Positions 62,556-64,000 of a stretch of DNA of 64,000 nt are shown here, piece by piece. Made by a program: the position numbers and the translations under genes. The notes below the pieces were generated by a model. The model did no database searches, had not been told where the DNA came from, and saw nothing but the letters and a program-made list of their open reading frames with translations. Position 1 is the first letter of the stretch; each line of letters starts with the position of its first letter. Origin of the DNA: Pseudomonadota bacterium (GTDB lineage: Bacteria > Pseudomonadota > Alphaproteobacteria > Sphingomonadales > Sphingomonadaceae); NCBI GenBank assembly GCA_023400405.1, contig JAEXFD010000027.1:62001-126000 (forward strand). The letters are read 5' to 3'.

Positions 62556-63380
62556 TCAGCCCTTGAACAGCGACAGGATGATCTGCGGCGCCTGATTGGC
62601 GATCGACAGCGCCTGAGCGCCCAGTTGCTGCTGAACCTGCAGGGCCTGCAGTCGCGCGCTTTCGCGCGCCATGTCCGCATCGACCAGGTTGCCGACGCCG
62701 ATTTCCAGCGAGTCCATCAGCTTGGTGACGAACTGGGTGTGCTTCTCGATCTGCTTGGATTGAGCGCCCAGCTCGGCGAGCTTGGCGTTGGCGTCGGTCA
62801 AGGCCGCCTCGATGGCCGTCAGGCCAGCGGTTGCATTGGTTTCGGTCGTCAGGTCCAGCCCGGTCAACGAGAGCCCGGCCAGAGTCAGATTCTGACGATT
62901 CATCGAAATCGTTTCAGAGGCGTCGGCGTTGGCGAGGAAATCCAGCGCCGTGGTCGAGCTGCCGTCGAGAATGTTCTCGCCGTCAAAAGAAGCGTTGGCC
63001 GCAAACGATCCCAGCGATGTCAGCAGAGCCTGAAACTCATCGTCATAGGCCTTGCGCGTCGCCGCCGACGCCGAAGGATCGGCCGCGGCGGTCGCCTTCT
63101 GGCGCAACTCGACCAGGATATCGGAAATCTGCTGCCCTGCGGCCAGGGCGACGTCCGCCAAGGAGGTGGCGCGGTTGAGGCTGGTCTTGACCGATTCGAG
63201 CGCACTCATGTCGGCGCGCTGGTTCTGGGCGATGGCCCAGGTCGCGGCGTTGTCCTTGGCGCCCTGCACCTTCAGGCCCGTGTTCACCCGGCTCTGAGTC
63301 GCCGCCAGCTTGGAGTTGGTGGCGTTCAGGTTCTGAAGCGCGACAAGCGCCGACGCATTGGTGATTACGCTGTTGCTCAT
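62556..63380 (-). CDS. Flagellin, Caulobacter type
   Basis: 274 residues, the short flagellin form of Caulobacterales. N-terminal D0/D1 (NSVITNASALVALQNLNATN), a small central region without a large D2/D3 insert (residues about 150-180) and C-terminal D1/D0 ending LGAQALSIANQAPQIILSLF. Exported by the flagellar type III system and polymerised into the filament. Other flagellins and FlaG are adjacent; I could not find a clear sigma-54 promoter upstream by eye. Confidence 0.95.
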   Translation of the reverse strand: MSNSVITNASALVALQNLNATNSKLAATQSRVNTGLKVQGAKDNAATWAIAQNQRADMSALESVKTSLNRATSLADVALAAGQQISDILVELRQKATAAADPSASAATRKAYDDEFQALLTSLGSFAANASFDGENILDGSSTTALDFLANADASETISMNRQNLTLAGLSLTGLDLTTETNATAGLTAIEAALTDANAKLAELGAQSKQIEKHTQFVTKLMDSLEIGVGNLVDADMARESARLQALQVQQQLGAQALSIANQAPQIILSLFKG

Positions 63381-63515
63381 GGCTTTCTCGCCTCAGATCC
63401 GATTCTGGCGAGCATTAATGACGCTGATTCCTGAGCGTATGGTTAACGCCGTCGCAACGCCTGTTAACGCCGCCCGGCCATGCCGAGGGGCGTTTCATTG
63501 CTTGGGACGCGCGGA

Positions 63516-63797
63516 TCAGGCTTCGGTCTTGATGATCTTCCCGACGTCGTAGGCTGGGCTCTGGCGCAGTTTCAGCACTTCCTCGCGGGGAAACTGGCGG
63601 ATCACCTCTCCCGTCACGCGATCCAGAGTCTTGTAGACATAGCCCGTCGACTCGCGCTCGATCGTCAACCGGTAGCGGCCGGCGTCATCGGCTGCGCTCT
63701 GCGACGCCTGAACAGCGGGTTTCGTCTCGAGCACGGCGCCCTGCGGCTCGCGGTCCAGATAGGTTACGCTGGAAACTCCTGCGACATTGTCAGCCAT
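63516..63797 (-). CDS. flaG: FlaG family flagellar protein
   Basis: 93 residues. The FlaG signature is ESTGYVYKTLDRVTGEVIRQ and FPREEVLKLRQSPAYDVGKI, with an unstructured N-terminus (about 1-40). It affects filament length or flagellin assembly in bacteria where tested. The ATG is well defined. It lies between two flagellin genes. Confidence 0.88.
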   Translation of the reverse strand: MADNVAGVSSVTYLDREPQGAVLETKPAVQASQSAADDAGRYRLTIERESTGYVYKTLDRVTGEVIRQFPREEVLKLRQSPAYDVGKIIKTEA

Positions 63798-63844
63798 ATC
63801 CCTCTGCGCGGACCTGCCGCGCCTCCCGTCTCAACGACGCGAGA

Positions 63845-63872
63845 AAGGGGCGAACCCAGCGGCCCGCCCCTT
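63845..63872 (-). terminator. Probable intrinsic terminator after a flagellin gene
   Basis: Minus strand: perfect 8-base arms AAGGGGCG and CGCCCCTT around a 12-base loop, followed by TCTC. It lies 16 bases after the stop of the partial flagellin gene. The T-run is short. Confidence 0.5.
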
Positions 63873-63888
63873 CCCTAACCGCGTCGGA

Positions 63889-64000
63889 TTAGCGGAACAG
63901 ACCCAGCAGGATCGAGCTGGACTGGTTCGCGATCGACAGCGCCTGCACGCCCAGCTGCTGCTTGGTCTGCAGAGCCGTCAGGCGAGCGCTTTCCTTGGCC
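63889..64000 (-). CDS. Second flagellin, 3' end only
   Basis: The last 36 residues of a flagellin, cut by the window end: AKESARLTALQTKQQLGVQA then LSIANQSSSILLGLFR and stop TAA. It matches the D0 helix of the flagellin at 62556 but is clearly a different gene (LTALQTKQQLGVQ versus LQALQVQQQLGAQ). So at least two flagellin genes flank FlaG here. Confidence 0.93.
   Translation of the reverse strand, partial: AKESARLTALQTKQQLGVQALSIANQSSSILLGLFR

Noticed and set aside
63381..63480. Sigma-54 promoter upstream of the flagellin gene
   Set aside because: Expected from Caulobacter, but no GG-N10-GC element of adequate quality was visible by eye.

Overview
The window reads as two alphaproteobacterial genomes joined inside one gene. 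Positions 1 to about 35.6 kb look like Sphingomonas or a close sphingomonad: paired TonB-dependent receptors, a beta-propeller phytase, an OprB-type porin, LepA, and an RpoC body matching the sphingomonad form as I remember it. Positions from about 35.7 kb to the end look like Brevundimonas/Caulobacterales: the RpoB, GyrA with Ala and Met at the quinolone positions, a FlaEY-like protein, FlaG and short Caulobacter-type flagellins. The switch falls inside rpoC. Its first 30 or so codons are Caulobacterales-like, and everything after about codon 95 is sphingomonad-like. A chimeric contig, joined at a near-invariant stretch of rpoC, is the simplest explanation. I made these assignments from family memory, not from a search.

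Left part, region by region. 1-7.4 kb: a histidine kinase/sigma-54 response regulator pair divergent from an export operon (adaptor, ATPase, FtsX/MacB-type permease), with a perfect -24/-12 sigma-54 promoter and a 34-bp palindrome in front of the operon. 7.5 kb: tRNA-Pro(CGG). 7.7-13.2 kb: a ferredoxin-NADP reductase-like flavoprotein, then a likely nicotinamide riboside uptake cluster (PnuC, two tandem NadR-type kinases, TonB receptor). 13.2-16.8 kb: DUF72, LepA, a Gly/Ser-rich secreted protein. 16.9-19.4 kb: a secreted S8 protease divergent from an ECF sigma/anti-sigma pair across two inverted repeats. 19.4-25.3 kb: a TonB receptor divergent from a beta-propeller phytase, then modABC. 25.3-31.4 kb: ketopantoate reductase-like protein, DUF1993, chemoreceptor, porin, small secreted proteins, cupin. 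31.5-35.8 kb: rpoC with a strong terminator.

Right part. 35.9-40.0 kb: rpoB. 40.3-46 kb: an FKBP lipoprotein, a frameshifted zinc-peptidase gene and two tandem M61 peptidases. 46-50.5 kb: Ppx/GppA, two tandem secreted cyclophilins, CoaD, and a class IV aminotransferase. 50.5-59.5 kb: gyrA, Cu/Zn superoxide dismutase, a DMT transporter, a secreted deoxyribosyltransferase-like protein, a DUF2269/epimerase-DoxX/DCC group, ssb, and two small envelope proteins. 59.6-64 kb: a flagellar filament cluster (FlaEY-like, flagellin, FlaG, and a second flagellin cut by the window end).

I see no insertion sequence, prophage, integrase, CRISPR array or defence island. The genes themselves are mostly recognisable. 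The most notable features are the rpoC junction, the sigma-54 export module, the duplicated NadR kinases, the inverted repeats at the ECF locus and the frameshifted peptidase.
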